Source of the DNA: Phyllobacterium trifolii
GTDB lineage: Bacteria > Pseudomonadota > Alphaproteobacteria > Rhizobiales > Rhizobiaceae
DNA: 64,000 nt
Assembly (NCBI RefSeq): GCF_014192095.1
Contig: NZ_JACHXN010000015.1
Location: 62,001 to 126,000, forward strand
Reading direction: 5' to 3'
Shown one piece after another: positions 42,395 through 51,813 of the stretch. The notes under the pieces were generated by a model. It made no database searches. It worked only from the letters and a program-made list of their open reading frames with translations, and was not told where the DNA came from. Numbering within the stretch: the stretch's first letter is position 1; each line of letters opens with the position of its first letter. The position numbers and the translations under genes were made by a program.

Positions 42395-42809
42395 TGTATT
42401 AACCCCAATTTTTATCTTTTGTTGCGAGTTGATCTATTGAACGCACCTAAACACGTCCAGCCGCACTTCTTTTTCACGAATATTAATTTACGCTCTTTAT
42501 TTGTTAGTGTCTTTAATCCTCTTATAATTCCTTCGATTGTAAAAAATTTGACGGTGTAGCCAGCTATAGCCCGATCCCATAGGCTGGATTAATTCGTCGA
42601 GGATGCTTATTAGTTCGTTTCCCCCGCAGGGGTCGGTGAACTAAACATATAAAGAAAGGCTTATACTTGAGATTAGTGTCGCGCAGGGCGCTGAACGACG
42701 CGAACGCAGTGATTCGCATCGCTTTAAACACGTGATTCGTTAGATTCTGAGATGTTGTCGAGAATGGAAGAACGGGCTGCATTTTTAACGCAGCTGGAGC
42801 GACCAAGGG
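42395..42809. other. AT-rich gap upstream of the LuxR-type regulator
   Basis: About 415 bases. The part nearest the regulator (42395-42560) is AT-rich and probably the promoter of the regulator-ExoP-ExoF operon. A weak hairpin (GCTGCA ... CGCAGC near 42776-42792) lies after the PIG-L gene stop. No supported ORF. Confidence 0.45.
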
Positions 42810-43469
42810 TTATCCTATAGTCAATGCCAATTTGCGATTTGTGAAGGCTTCGGCGAAACGCTCTTCAGCGCGACATTCCATGCCCCGTAGGCGAGCCAAG
42901 CCTTTGAAAGTCAATTCATCGAACCAGTCTTTCGAGCGCTGCGTCCCGAAGTGCTCCAGAAGAAGTTCGGTTTTCCGGTCCATGATTTTGGACGGCAAGG
43001 GCATATATGTGTTGTGCTGCATGAGATCCCCATCCCATTTTGGAATTTCATATTCGAGCACAAAATGATTGCGGAACACATTGGTTGTCAGACGGTTCAC
43101 TTCCCTGTGATCCTGGTGCGAGTCGTCGCGCGCATGCGTGAAAATCACGTCGGGCGAGACGCGTTCGCGTACAGCATTGAGCCATTGTTTGATCTCACGG
43201 GACTGGCTGGGGAAATAGCTGTCTTCAAACTCGGCAAGTTCGATATTGCTCTTGGCAGCGCCTTCAAGAAAAGCAACAGCTGAAGCATTTGCTTCACCCG
43301 CGCGGATTCCGGGTGCGCTTAGCACACACCAGTGGACGTCAAGCAGAACACCATCGGCAATAAGACGCAGGATCGTGCCCCCTGCACCTATTTCGATATC
43401 GTCGGAATGCGCTCCAAGACAAAGGACAGAAAGGCGCTCTCCGCGTCTCGCCAAAGGCAACTGCCTCAT
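42810..43469 (-). CDS. PIG-L family deacetylase
   Basis: 219 aa from ATG 43469. The zinc site AHSDD (residues 20-24, equivalent to PHPDD) and the downstream TH..DDSHQDHR histidine motif are intact. The family removes N-acetyl groups from sugar substrates such as GlcNAc derivatives. Its start overlaps the nucleotidyltransferase stop (ATGA), in a three-gene operon with that gene and the C-methyltransferase. In this position it likely de-N-acetylates a nucleotide sugar or glycan intermediate of the exopolysaccharide. Confidence 0.88.
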   Translation of the reverse strand: MRQLPLARRGERLSVLCLGAHSDDIEIGAGGTILRLIADGVLLDVHWCVLSAPGIRAGEANASAVAFLEGAAKSNIELAEFEDSYFPSQSREIKQWLNAVRERVSPDVIFTHARDDSHQDHREVNRLTTNVFRNHFVLEYEIPKWDGDLMQHNTYMPLPSKIMDRKTELLLEHFGTQRSKDWFDELTFKGLARLRGMECRAEERFAEAFTNRKLALTIG

Positions 43470-44278
43470 AACGCCTTGACCAGACGGATGTTGGAGCCAT
43501 CTTTCAAAGCGCCATGAGCTGTCCAAGGCATTTCACCGCGCTCAACCATTTCCTGGAGAGCCTGCCAATCGCGCAGCGTATCCATCGAACGCCAGAAGCC
43601 TTCGTGCTTGTAGGCCATCAGCATGTCATCGGCGATGAGCCGGCTGAAGGGTTCGAGTACGAGTTCCTCGGATTCCCGCATGTAATCGAATATCTCGCCA
43701 CGGAAGAGGAAGTAACCACCATTTATCCAGATGTCGGAACGGTCAGAGGAGCGGAACTCCCGCACACGTCCGTCTTCGGCTATGTCCGCCAGATGATAGG
43801 TAAGCGGTGGACGAACGGCGAGAAAGCATGCAATTTTTCCGCTGGCTTCGAACTTTTCTATCATGTCGTCCAGATCGACATTGCTCAGGCCGTCACTATA
43901 GTTGGCGAGAAATATCTTTTCGTTTCTGACTTGATTGCGCACAGCCCAGAGGCGCTCACCGATGTTGCGCCAGATGCCCGTGTCGATCAGAGAAATACGC
44001 CAATCTTTTTGCGACTCACCCAACACCTCCACATTGCCATCACCGGTAACCACACAGTCAGAGAATGTCTGCGGGCGGCAATTGAGGAAAAAGTCCTTGA
44101 CCACGTTGGCTTTGTAGCCAAGGCAAAGGATGAAATCATCATGTCCGTAGTCAGCGTAATACTGCATGACATGCCGCAAGATCGGCTGAGAGCCAAGCGG
44201 GATCATGGGTTTTGGAACGTTTTCCGAATATTCGCGAATGCGGGTGCCCATACCACCACAGAACAGAACAACTTTCAT
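43466..44278 (-). CDS. Sugar nucleotidyltransferase (glucose-1-phosphate cytidylyltransferase-like)
   Basis: 270 aa from ATG 44278 (MKVVLFCGGMGTRIREYSENVPKPM). The G-G-x-G-T-R and PKPM motifs, LCLGYKANVVKDFF, FLANYSDGLSN with the metal Asp, and INGGYFLFRGEIFDYM are as in RfbF-type enzymes that activate glucose-1-phosphate with CTP. Base specificity cannot be confirmed by eye. ATGA overlaps tie it to the methyltransferase upstream and the PIG-L gene downstream. Confidence 0.88.
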   Translation of the reverse strand: MKVVLFCGGMGTRIREYSENVPKPMIPLGSQPILRHVMQYYADYGHDDFILCLGYKANVVKDFFLNCRPQTFSDCVVTGDGNVEVLGESQKDWRISLIDTGIWRNIGERLWAVRNQVRNEKIFLANYSDGLSNVDLDDMIEKFEASGKIACFLAVRPPLTYHLADIAEDGRVREFRSSDRSDIWINGGYFLFRGEIFDYMRESEELVLEPFSRLIADDMLMAYKHEGFWRSMDTLRDWQALQEMVERGEMPWTAHGALKDGSNIRLVKAL

Positions 44279-45570
44279 GGCTTGAGCTCCTTCGGGTCGA
44301 TGACGGCCACACCTGGAATGGGAACAACGAATTTTGCGCCCCATTCCTGGACATGCCGCATCTGTGCAACGATCTCGTCCTTGAGATTCCAAGGCAGGAT
44401 CAGGATGTAGTCGGGTTTCACCAGGTCGATGGCTTCAACGGGTTCGATCGGAATATGCATGCCTGGTGTATAGCGGCCGTGCTTGTAGGGATTCCGGTCC
44501 ACAGTGAAATCGAGGAAATCGGTTCCGATACCGCAATAATTAAGCAGCGTGTTGCCCTTACCGGGTGCGCCATATCCGCAGATGGTCTTGCCGGCCTTTT
44601 TTGCTTCAATCAGGAACGATAGAAGCTCACGCTTTACCTGGCGGGCATTCTCCACGAACGAAGTGTATATCTCGATCCTGTCGAGGCCTGCATTGATCTC
44701 ATTCTTCACAACTCGGGCCACACTTGGCTGAGTCGGACGCTCGCTAGCCGCATGCGCGAGGTGAACGCGCAACGAGCCACCATGCGTACCGAGTTCTTCT
44801 ACATCGATGACTTTCAACTCGTGTCGTTCGGCCATGAGTTCAATTGTGAGAAGTGAGAAATACGAAAAGTGCTCGTGATAGATCGTGTCGAACTGGTTTT
44901 CGGCGATCAGTTTCTCGATATGAGGAAACTCCAGGGTGATAACACCTTCGGGCTTCAACAGGATTTTCATGCCGGCGACGAAATCGTTGAGGTCCGGAAC
45001 CTGCGCCAATACGTTATTGCCGGCGATGAGGTCTGCGCGCAGTCCTTCATTCACCAGCGCCTGAGCATATTTTTCACCGAAAAATTCAACGCGTGTCGGG
45101 ATACCCTTCTCAATAGCGACCTTGGCAACATTGGCCGCCGGCTCGACGCCGAGCACGGGAATGTTCAACGGAAGGAAGTGCTGAAGCAGGTAACCGTCAT
45201 TGCTGGCGAGCTCGACGACAAGGCTATCGCGACCAAGCTGGAGTTGCTCGGCCATCTGATGGCAGTATTTCTTCGCATGCGCGACCCAGCTGGTGGAATA
45301 GGAAGAGAAATACGCGTACTCTTCAAAAATGGCCTGTGGGCTGACATATTCGCTTAATTGCACCAGCAGGCACTCTTCGCAAACATAAGCGTGGAGCGGA
45401 TAGTATGCTTCCATCGAATCGATCAGTTCGCGCGGAACAAAGCTCTCACAGGGAGGCGACATTCCGAGATCAATGAAAGTGTACTTCAAACTGGTGCCGC
45501 ACAGGCGACAGGAATGTTTTTTGTCGCTTGGGCGGTTCGCCAATAAGAGAGTACTGGTTTGAATATTCAT
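44275..45570 (-). CDS. Class I SAM C-methyltransferase (TylCIII/NovU-like)
   Basis: 431 aa from ATG 45570. Three-part structure of sugar C-methyltransferases: an N-terminal zinc-binding domain (CRLCGT ... GMSPPCESF ... CEECLLVQL), a SAM-binding centre (VVELASNDGYLLQHFLPL, LGVEPAANVAKVA) with YHEHFSYFS, and a C-terminal Methyltransf_14-type domain (ICGYGAPGKGNTLLNYCGI). Such enzymes add a methyl branch to a 4-keto nucleotide sugar at C3. It is the first gene of the cassette operon, divergent from the 3,5-epimerase gene. Confidence 0.9.
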   Translation of the reverse strand: MNIQTSTLLLANRPSDKKHSCRLCGTSLKYTFIDLGMSPPCESFVPRELIDSMEAYYPLHAYVCEECLLVQLSEYVSPQAIFEEYAYFSSYSTSWVAHAKKYCHQMAEQLQLGRDSLVVELASNDGYLLQHFLPLNIPVLGVEPAANVAKVAIEKGIPTRVEFFGEKYAQALVNEGLRADLIAGNNVLAQVPDLNDFVAGMKILLKPEGVITLEFPHIEKLIAENQFDTIYHEHFSYFSLLTIELMAERHELKVIDVEELGTHGGSLRVHLAHAASERPTQPSVARVVKNEINAGLDRIEIYTSFVENARQVKRELLSFLIEAKKAGKTICGYGAPGKGNTLLNYCGIGTDFLDFTVDRNPYKHGRYTPGMHIPIEPVEAIDLVKPDYILILPWNLKDEIVAQMRHVQEWGAKFVVPIPGVAVIDPKELKP

Positions 45571-45887
45571 GCCTTGGCTCCTGATCACCACGTGTGTTCC
45601 CCTGTCCGCATGAGATTCTCGGGACAAGCGGCATCCTCAGGCTATGAAGTTACGGCCTTCAACACGCGCGGGCGATATGACAATGCGATCAGTGGGCTCA
45701 TCCGAACGGTGGAACGTCTCCATATGGTGTCCGTCAAACGGAGTGTGGCCCTTGCTGCTCCGCAAGCGTTCAATCCACGTGGCAGGAACATCGGCGATGG
45801 CTGGCCTACCTCTTATTGTGACTTTCGCGTGTACGCGGAGTTTGACAAAATTGGTGGTTCAGAAATGGTTGAAATGAGGCGAACAGA
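45571..45887. other. Divergent promoter region between C-methyltransferase and 3,5-epimerase genes
   Basis: 317 bases between divergent starts. The ORFs crossing it (45559-45891 and 45644-45877) show no recognisable protein. No repeat or terminator seen. Confidence 0.5.
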
Positions 45888-46427
45888 ATGAGATTTACCG
45901 AGACAGAACTGAATGGTGCGTGGCTCGTCGAGACGGTTCCGATCTCGGATGCACGCGGATCATTCGCCCGAACGTTTTGCGTAGACGAGTTCAGAGAACA
46001 TGGACTCGAAACAACATTTGTTCAGCACAGCATGTCGCATTCGGTAACCAAACATACTTTGCGAGGTATGCACTTTCAGACGGCACCGCACTCTGAGGTG
46101 AAGGTCGTTTCCTGCATAAGGGGCGCAATACTGGACGTGATCATCGATCTTCGTCCTCACTCGCCTCAGTACCGGCACTGGGCTGCCTACGAACTTTCCG
46201 ACAGCAATTGCCGCCAGCTCTATATCCCGAAGGGATTCGCCCACGGTTTCCAGACGCTGCGCGACGACGCGACTGTCTCCTATCTCATATCGGAGTTTTA
46301 CAATCCGCAGGCCTCGACCGGCGTTAGGTGGAACGATCGGGCATTTGCAATCGACTGGCCAGCGAAGCCAACCGTCCTATCTGACAAAGATCAAGCTTGG
46401 CCGCTGCTGGACGCCTCACCCGCCTGA
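45888..46427 (+). CDS. dTDP-4-dehydrorhamnose 3,5-epimerase-like (RmlC/RfbC family)
   Basis: 179 aa cupin epimerase, standard length. Conserved parts: ISDARGSFARTFCVDEF, LRGMHFQTAPHSEVKVVSCIRGAILDVIIDLR and YIPKGFAHGFQTLRDDATVSYLISEFYNP. The catalytic His is in RGMHFQ. It epimerises C3/C5 of 4-keto-6-deoxy nucleotide sugars. It is transcribed divergently from the methyltransferase gene. Its last 37 bases overlap the convergent DUF4910 gene. Confidence 0.92.
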   Translation: MRFTETELNGAWLVETVPISDARGSFARTFCVDEFREHGLETTFVQHSMSHSVTKHTLRGMHFQTAPHSEVKVVSCIRGAILDVIIDLRPHSPQYRHWAAYELSDSNCRQLYIPKGFAHGFQTLRDDATVSYLISEFYNPQASTGVRWNDRAFAIDWPAKPTVLSDKDQAWPLLDASPA

Positions 46428-47764
46428 TCTTGTTCCGGCGCCTCGGCAAGCAGGCCGTTTGCGAGCAGCAACTGCGCGGCCCGGGCGATATCGCGGAAGG
46501 ACATGTGCGATTTCTGTGCGATATCGAGCAGTGTGTGGTTGCCATCGGCCAGATTGAGGACCCAGAGATACCCCATGGCGGTTTCCCCGGCAGACTTGTC
46601 GCCGCCTAATGCAGAATAGAGACCACGCCTGCCAAGTTGAGGCTCGCCTTTCGGAAAAAGATTAATCGGGGTCCAGTTCATCTCCAATATATCGATCGCA
46701 TCCATGATCATCCGATAGGACGAGCCCAAATGCTCTGGCGAGATGAAATCCAGGTTGTCAGCAGAGGTGTGATATTCTGGAAATGTTCCAAAGGCGCTCC
46801 GTTGGAACAGCCCAACCGGAAGATTGAATCCGGGCGAACAATATTGGCGTTCGTCGTAGCCATAAGGGCTGAAATCGCTAATCTTTCCCTGCCTGCCGTC
46901 CGCGTTCAGTACGTACTGCATTGCTTGATCTATGAGAGAATTGCCGCGGCGGCTCCGCTTGTAGTTGGGTCCGCCGCCATCGCCGACACAAGAAACGATC
47001 AGTCCATGGTCGATCCGTGGGATCTTGTCTTCATTGCCGGCAAGCCACGTGAGCGCACCGATCGTTCCGGGCGCGAAAAGGAAGCGATAATTGTAGCGTG
47101 TTTTGCGTGCACGTAACGCTTTGGCCAGACAGGCCAATAGTGCCAGGCCGGAACAATTATCATTGGCCAGGGATGGATGACAGATATGGGCGGAAAGCAG
47201 CACATCTCTTTCTGACTGACCCTTGTGGACATATTCGCCATAGGTCAAATGTCCGTCGCGCTTCTCGGAATCAATCAGAACTTCGTATTCGCCCTCCTCC
47301 AGTTGCAGGAGCTCATTGTGCGCCATACACAGGCCCCATTGCTCGCTGTAGTAAGACGTTCTGTAGGGAATAAGGTCTGGCTGTTCGGGCAAGGTATGGA
47401 TATGGGATTTCAGTTCGCTGAGGGGCATCGTCTGTCGCACGGCCGCGCTGTATCCCAGTACGTGCAGGTTATTGTCAGCGAAGTCGAGAACCTTCCGGCC
47501 GGATGGGTCCTTGATATAAGCGTCGCGGGTATTCCACTCCTGCGGCACAGTCCAATCAAGCACCTGCGTCCCGGTCGGGACCTCGTATTGTGTCAGATCG
47601 ATGTGCTGACCGAGAACTTGCAGTGTTTCACGCACGCCGTCCCCGGTTATGCTCCGGCAGATCGGAAAAAGCCGGGCGGCGAGCGCGTAGATGCGGATCC
47701 CCACATCAACCTCGACGTCGCCCGTCGCCCTGATCGTATCAAACGATACCATAAAGCTGTTCAT
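46391..47764 (-). CDS. DUF4910 (aminopeptidase-like) protein with C-terminal winged helix
   Basis: 457 aa from ATG 47764 (MNSFMVSFDTIRA). Resembles the DUF2172/DUF4910 zinc aminopeptidase-like family: LFPICRSITGDGVRETLQ, VPQEWNTRDAYIKDPSGRKVLDF, SAHICHPSLANDNCSGLA (the likely metal-binding HxCHP...D) and EYHTSADNLDFI. The C-terminus (LLDIAQKSHMSFRDIARAAQLLLANGLL) looks like a small helix-turn-helix. The family recurs in polysaccharide and nucleotide-sugar gene clusters with an undefined role. It follows the SDR gene by 15 bases. Confidence 0.85.
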   Translation of the reverse strand: MNSFMVSFDTIRATGDVEVDVGIRIYALAARLFPICRSITGDGVRETLQVLGQHIDLTQYEVPTGTQVLDWTVPQEWNTRDAYIKDPSGRKVLDFADNNLHVLGYSAAVRQTMPLSELKSHIHTLPEQPDLIPYRTSYYSEQWGLCMAHNELLQLEEGEYEVLIDSEKRDGHLTYGEYVHKGQSERDVLLSAHICHPSLANDNCSGLALLACLAKALRARKTRYNYRFLFAPGTIGALTWLAGNEDKIPRIDHGLIVSCVGDGGGPNYKRSRRGNSLIDQAMQYVLNADGRQGKISDFSPYGYDERQYCSPGFNLPVGLFQRSAFGTFPEYHTSADNLDFISPEHLGSSYRMIMDAIDILEMNWTPINLFPKGEPQLGRRGLYSALGGDKSAGETAMGYLWVLNLADGNHTLLDIAQKSHMSFRDIARAAQLLLANGLLAEAPEQDQAGEASSSGQA

Positions 47765-47779
47765 GGCAGACACGGATGG

Positions 47780-48850
47780 TCATATGACAGCATCGGCCAA
47801 GGCCGGATGCCGAGATGACGACGGAATACGGCGTAGGCTCTGGTTCAACGTGCCCTCGTCCAGCGACTTCCGGATGTTGCTGATGCGTTGATAACGAGGC
47901 CCTTCAAATTCCTGGAGGGTCAATCCGGCACTCATGTAAGCTGCATGCAACTGTTCTGCACCGGCCTTTGCGTCCCAGACCGGTTTGAATGCTGGCAGAA
48001 CCCGGGCAATTTTCTCGAAGCTTACACGGTAGGAACGCGTGTCGGGACCCGCATCATCTGCAAATTCAAGCCGGCAACCAGGCACGACCTGCGCCACGAT
48101 CTCTGCAATTTCCCGAATGCGGTAATTATGCGCCGACTGACCGACGTTAAATGCTTCGTTGTGCACCTTGTCCTTTGGAGCTTCCATAGCGGCTAGGAAG
48201 GCGCGCGAAATATCTTCGATGTGGACGATCGGACGCCAGGGCGACCCGTCGGATTTCAGCAGGATGACACCTTCAGTGACCGCCCAGGCGACGAGATTAT
48301 TCAGGACAATATCAAATCGCAGCATCGGAGACAGGCCATATGCGGTCGCAGGCCTCAAATAGACAGGTGTAAAGTTGTCGTCGGCGAGCTTTGCAATGTC
48401 CTTCTCGGCAAGCACTTTGGACGAGCCATATGCCGTAACGGGATTGAGCTGTCCGGTCTCGTCTATCATGCCCTCGCCCGACTTGCCGTAGTTGCTGCAG
48501 GACGAAGCAAAGAGAAACCGGGAAACGCCAGCCTTCTTTGCCGTTTCGGCAAACTTTACACTGCCACGATGGTTGATTTCATATGTGATATCCGGATTGA
48601 GGTTGCTCAGCGGATCATTGGACAATGCCGCGAGATGAATAATCGCGTCGAAGCCTTTGAGGTCGCTTACCGTCACGTCACGTACATCCTTGCAGACCGC
48701 GGGAATGTCGGCGATGGCGCCCCCTGGGGCGTAGGAACAACTGCGATAAAGCTCGGCGTCGTAGCCGTGAACTTCGTGGCCGGCTTTTATCAGGAAGGGC
48801 GCCATGACCGTTCCAATATAACCGCGATGCCCTGTCACAAGTACTTTCAT
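47780..48850 (-). CDS. NAD-dependent epimerase/dehydratase (extended SDR)
   Basis: 356 aa from ATG 48850 ([17 protein letters not shown]). The Rossmann GHRGYIG is at residues 7-13, then [13 protein letters not shown], the catalytic [11 protein letters not shown] and [23 protein letters not shown]. Substrate is a nucleotide sugar, otherwise unclear; it might be a 4-reductase, an epimerase or a dehydratase. A 100-codon upstream extension (to 49153) is not protein-like. Together with the C-methyltransferase, RfbC-like and nucleotidyltransferase genes it forms a deoxysugar cassette. Confidence 0.9.
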   Translation of the reverse strand: MKVLVTGHRGYIGTVMAPFLIKAGHEVHGYDAELYRSCSYAPGGAIADIPAVCKDVRDVTVSDLKGFDAIIHLAALSNDPLSNLNPDITYEINHRGSVKFAETAKKAGVSRFLFASSCSNYGKSGEGMIDETGQLNPVTAYGSSKVLAEKDIAKLADDNFTPVYLRPATAYGLSPMLRFDIVLNNLVAWAVTEGVILLKSDGSPWRPIVHIEDISRAFLAAMEAPKDKVHNEAFNVGQSAHNYRIREIAEIVAQVVPGCRLEFADDAGPDTRSYRVSFEKIARVLPAFKPVWDAKAGAEQLHAAYMSAGLTLQEFEGPRYQRISNIRKSLDEGTLNQSLRRIPSSSRHPALADAVI

Positions 48851-49013
48851 TGTGTATCGTCCTTCTGCGCATAGATGTTTTTCTGGTAAACGGTACTTGC
48901 GGGCGGGCAGAACGGCGAGAGAGGAGTTCGGAGGATCATCGACGATGCGAACTACACTTTCGGCAAATGTGCTACGCCTTTTGTCCGATACGATCATCTG
49001 AACGCTAACGCGC

Positions 49014-50351
49014 TCAGTCGGTATCGGTGAGCAGAAGGAGCCAGTCTGAAAAACCCGCCGAATTTTGCGCCTGTGGGGACTCGAATGCGATGGTGTTAGC
49101 CTTGGAGTCACTTTTCGCGAGCGCTTCACTGAATTGCCCGGATGAAGGATCAAACCAGCGAGCGTGTTGCGTTGTTGGCGCTAGCGCTGATTTGTCGAGG
49201 GTGACGCTGCTCCTGTCGGACAGGTAGATCACTGCAAGGTTGCCCTTTGCCGAGCGACTGCCAATGACATATCCAGGAAGCGGTGGATCCGGCGCGACGA
49301 GAAGTTTCCCCTGCTCTGGATCGAGCGTCCACCAGGCAATGGCGTCGAAGAAGGTCTTGAGATGACTCATGCTTTGAGCACCGCGACTGGAAAGCGCCTT
49401 CTGCCAGGTTAACGGCCTTGGGAAAAGAGCCGGACCTGCAAAATGCCAGACCGGATTATTGCCAAACACCTGGCCGGCGGCTCCCGAAAGAATTGCGCCA
49501 TACGCGATCTCTCGAATGCTTTGCTCGGTCGTGTTGTGCTCTCCTTCATACATACCCTCGATGAAAAAAAACGGGCGCGCTTGTCCCGAAAGATAACGTT
49601 TAAGAGTGGCAGTGCGGACATCGCCATAGGTGTAAACCGTATCGAGGCCGAGCCATTTTTCGTCCCAATTGTGAAGGACATCAGTGTCGCGTCCCGCATG
49701 CACCGTTTGGAGGGCTTCAGGATCTGTCTCCTTGATTCCCTGTGCAAGAGCATCCACCAAGGTTTTTGTGGGCGGGTCCCAATCGCCCCCCTGGACCCAG
49801 ATAATATTATCGAAGTGGCGGTAGCGCTGGCCGAGATAACGCCCGTACGATCTGAGTGCATCCGCACCCGCATCGTGCATCTCCTGATACCAGCCTTCGT
49901 CACCGCCATTGGTTCCAAGGTACGCTGGTGTCAAAAGAACCAGAAATCCCCGTTCTCGAGCGCGCTCCAGAATCCAGTCCGCATCAGCAAAATAGGCCTC
50001 GTTCGGCTTTGTGAAGTTTCCGCCGGAAGCAAATGGAGCATGTTTATAGTAATTTTGCGGGGCATTTCGGCTGAAGCGATGCTCGATCAGAGACACCAAT
50101 ATCGTGTTAAAACCGCGACTCTGGCGATCGGCGAGATACCTGTCCGCGTCCTCGCGCGACAAATCTCCGATCAACGACCACACCGAGTCGCCTGTCAGGA
50201 GAAAGGGGCGACCTGATGTATCCTGGAGGTAGCGATGGTTTTCGGAGATCTGCAGGGGAAAAGCCGGCTGCTGTGCCTGGGCGACGAATGAGCAACACAT
50301 CGCCGACACAAGAAATAGCCAGAAAAAGCTCTTTTCAACCCAGTCAGCCAT
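49014..50351 (-). CDS. Putative secreted glycoside hydrolase (DUF4038/apiosidase-like)
   Basis: 445 aa. An N-terminal signal ([19 protein letters not shown]) is followed by a TIM-barrel DUF4038-type domain ([72 protein letters not shown]) and a small beta-sandwich C-terminal domain. The group includes apiosidase-like GH140 enzymes. In a polysaccharide export locus it could trim, release or recycle the polymer in the periplasm or outside; specificity is not predictable. Its start overlaps the aminotransferase stop by eight bases. Confidence 0.82.
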   Translation of the reverse strand: MADWVEKSFFWLFLVSAMCCSFVAQAQQPAFPLQISENHRYLQDTSGRPFLLTGDSVWSLIGDLSREDADRYLADRQSRGFNTILVSLIEHRFSRNAPQNYYKHAPFASGGNFTKPNEAYFADADWILERARERGFLVLLTPAYLGTNGGDEGWYQEMHDAGADALRSYGRYLGQRYRHFDNIIWVQGGDWDPPTKTLVDALAQGIKETDPEALQTVHAGRDTDVLHNWDEKWLGLDTVYTYGDVRTATLKRYLSGQARPFFFIEGMYEGEHNTTEQSIREIAYGAILSGAAGQVFGNNPVWHFAGPALFPRPLTWQKALSSRGAQSMSHLKTFFDAIAWWTLDPEQGKLLVAPDPPLPGYVIGSRSAKGNLAVIYLSDRSSVTLDKSALAPTTQHARWFDPSSGQFSEALAKSDSKANTIAFESPQAQNSAGFSDWLLLLTDTD

Positions 50352-51714
50352 TGCCTGCTAGTTCCAGCGCGCGTTCGGCGACCGGCGGTCTATTAAAGCG
50401 CCGGAATACGATTTGCGATGGCTTGCCTATGAGATAGTTGTCAACACCGTTCTCGAGAGCCTGCTTGTAGATACCAAGCGCGCCATCGACGGCGTCGACC
50501 GTGCGGGCGACGTCTTCATCGCTGTGCGTATAGCTGACTACCAGCGACGGCATAAGCACCCCGCGCTTGATGGTTTCCTGCAGGAACAACGTCCGGAATG
50601 CTTGAGACGGCGTCTTGCCTTGATCCAGCGTCGCATAGGCGAGGCAGCAGGATCGACCGGTGACCCGGAAATATTCATTAAGACCATGACGAACAACAAC
50701 TTGATTTATGCCGGTACGCAGAGCCTCACCTTGATGGTACAGGTGTTCGATGACAGGTTCATCTTGATAGATGCGCATTGTAGCAATGGCTGCTGCCAAG
50801 GCATGTGTTTCCGCGCCGTGAGTTGTGGAAAGCAGGAATACGCGCGGACTACCCGTTTGTTCAAGTCCGCCAAGTTTCATGTATTCGCGTTTGCCAGCAA
50901 GCGCAGAGACTGAGAATCCGTTGCCTAGCGCTTTGCCGAAACAAGACAAATCAGGCTCGATGCGATAGAGCTGCTGGGCGCCACCTTTGTGCCAACGAAA
51001 ACCTGTGATCATTTCGTCCAGAATAAACAAGGCTCCATTGCTGTGGCAAAGGTCACGCACTGCATGAAGGAAATTATTCTTCGGATCATCACCGCGCGAC
51101 GGCTCAAGGATTAGCGCCGCGATTTTCCCCGGGAACCTGTTGAATAGCGCCCGTACGCTGTCGAGGTCATCATACTTAAAACTGACGGTAAGTTTCTGCA
51201 CGGCATCAGGGATGCCTGCGTTCATCTCGGTGTCACCGATGAACCAGTCGTCTGTGGAAAAAAACGGGTGATCGCCGCAGCGTGCGATCATATCTCGTCC
51301 CGTCACCGCTCTTGCCAAACGGACCGCACCGGATGTTGCATCTGATCCATCTTTGCAAAACTTCACCATTTCCGCACCAGGGATGGTCTCGAGAAAGGTT
51401 TCTGCACACTGCACTTCTATGTCGGCGGGGCGGGTAAAATTGCAGCCGAGTTGCAACTGACGTGTGGCTGCCTCCAGGACGCGAGCGTATGCGTGGCCCA
51501 GCCCGACGGCACGGTTTCCCATTCCGTATTCTATGTACTCATTGCCATCGACATCCCACACGTGGCTACCGAAACCTTTGGCTATGAAGCCTGGCGATAG
51601 CTGCGGATATTGATCGTCGCCCTTGGCGTAAGTATGTGCCCCCCCGGGAATTACATGGTGGGCAAGTGCGCGGAGGCGGCTTGATTCCTCGAAATTGTTG
51701 ATAAACTCTGTCAT
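50344..51714 (-). CDS. Class III aminotransferase (glutamate-1-semialdehyde aminomutase-like)
   Basis: 456 aa PLP enzyme. Features: VIPGGAHTYAKGDDQYP, GNEYIEYGMGNRAVGLGHA, KFCKDGSDATSGAVRLAR, ALILEPSRGD, FILDEMITGFRW and the PLP lysine in LSCFGKALGNGFS. Family members transfer amino groups to aldehydes or ketones. GSA-like enzymes outside haem synthesis are common in polysaccharide loci, where they may supply an amino sugar or an unusual amide substituent. The gene lies in the operon with the DUF4038 and SDR genes. Confidence 0.88.
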   Translation of the reverse strand: MTEFINNFEESSRLRALAHHVIPGGAHTYAKGDDQYPQLSPGFIAKGFGSHVWDVDGNEYIEYGMGNRAVGLGHAYARVLEAATRQLQLGCNFTRPADIEVQCAETFLETIPGAEMVKFCKDGSDATSGAVRLARAVTGRDMIARCGDHPFFSTDDWFIGDTEMNAGIPDAVQKLTVSFKYDDLDSVRALFNRFPGKIAALILEPSRGDDPKNNFLHAVRDLCHSNGALFILDEMITGFRWHKGGAQQLYRIEPDLSCFGKALGNGFSVSALAGKREYMKLGGLEQTGSPRVFLLSTTHGAETHALAAAIATMRIYQDEPVIEHLYHQGEALRTGINQVVVRHGLNEYFRVTGRSCCLAYATLDQGKTPSQAFRTLFLQETIKRGVLMPSLVVSYTHSDEDVARTVDAVDGALGIYKQALENGVDNYLIGKPSQIVFRRFNRPPVAERALELAGNG

Positions 51715-51813
51715 CTGCCTAACCTTGTCGACATCTTGGCCAGCACAGCTGGCAATAAAACGCTGAGCGAAACTATGGGGGTTTTAGGCCATATTTTCAC
51801 TTCGGCAATTCAG

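Noticed and set aside
42564..42806. 80-codon minus-strand ORF
   Set aside because: No coding signature; lies in the gap downstream of the PIG-L gene.
48851..49153. 100-codon N-terminal extension of the SDR epimerase
   Set aside because: Basic, low-complexity translation; the Rossmann fold begins exactly at ATG 48850, which has AAGGACG upstream.
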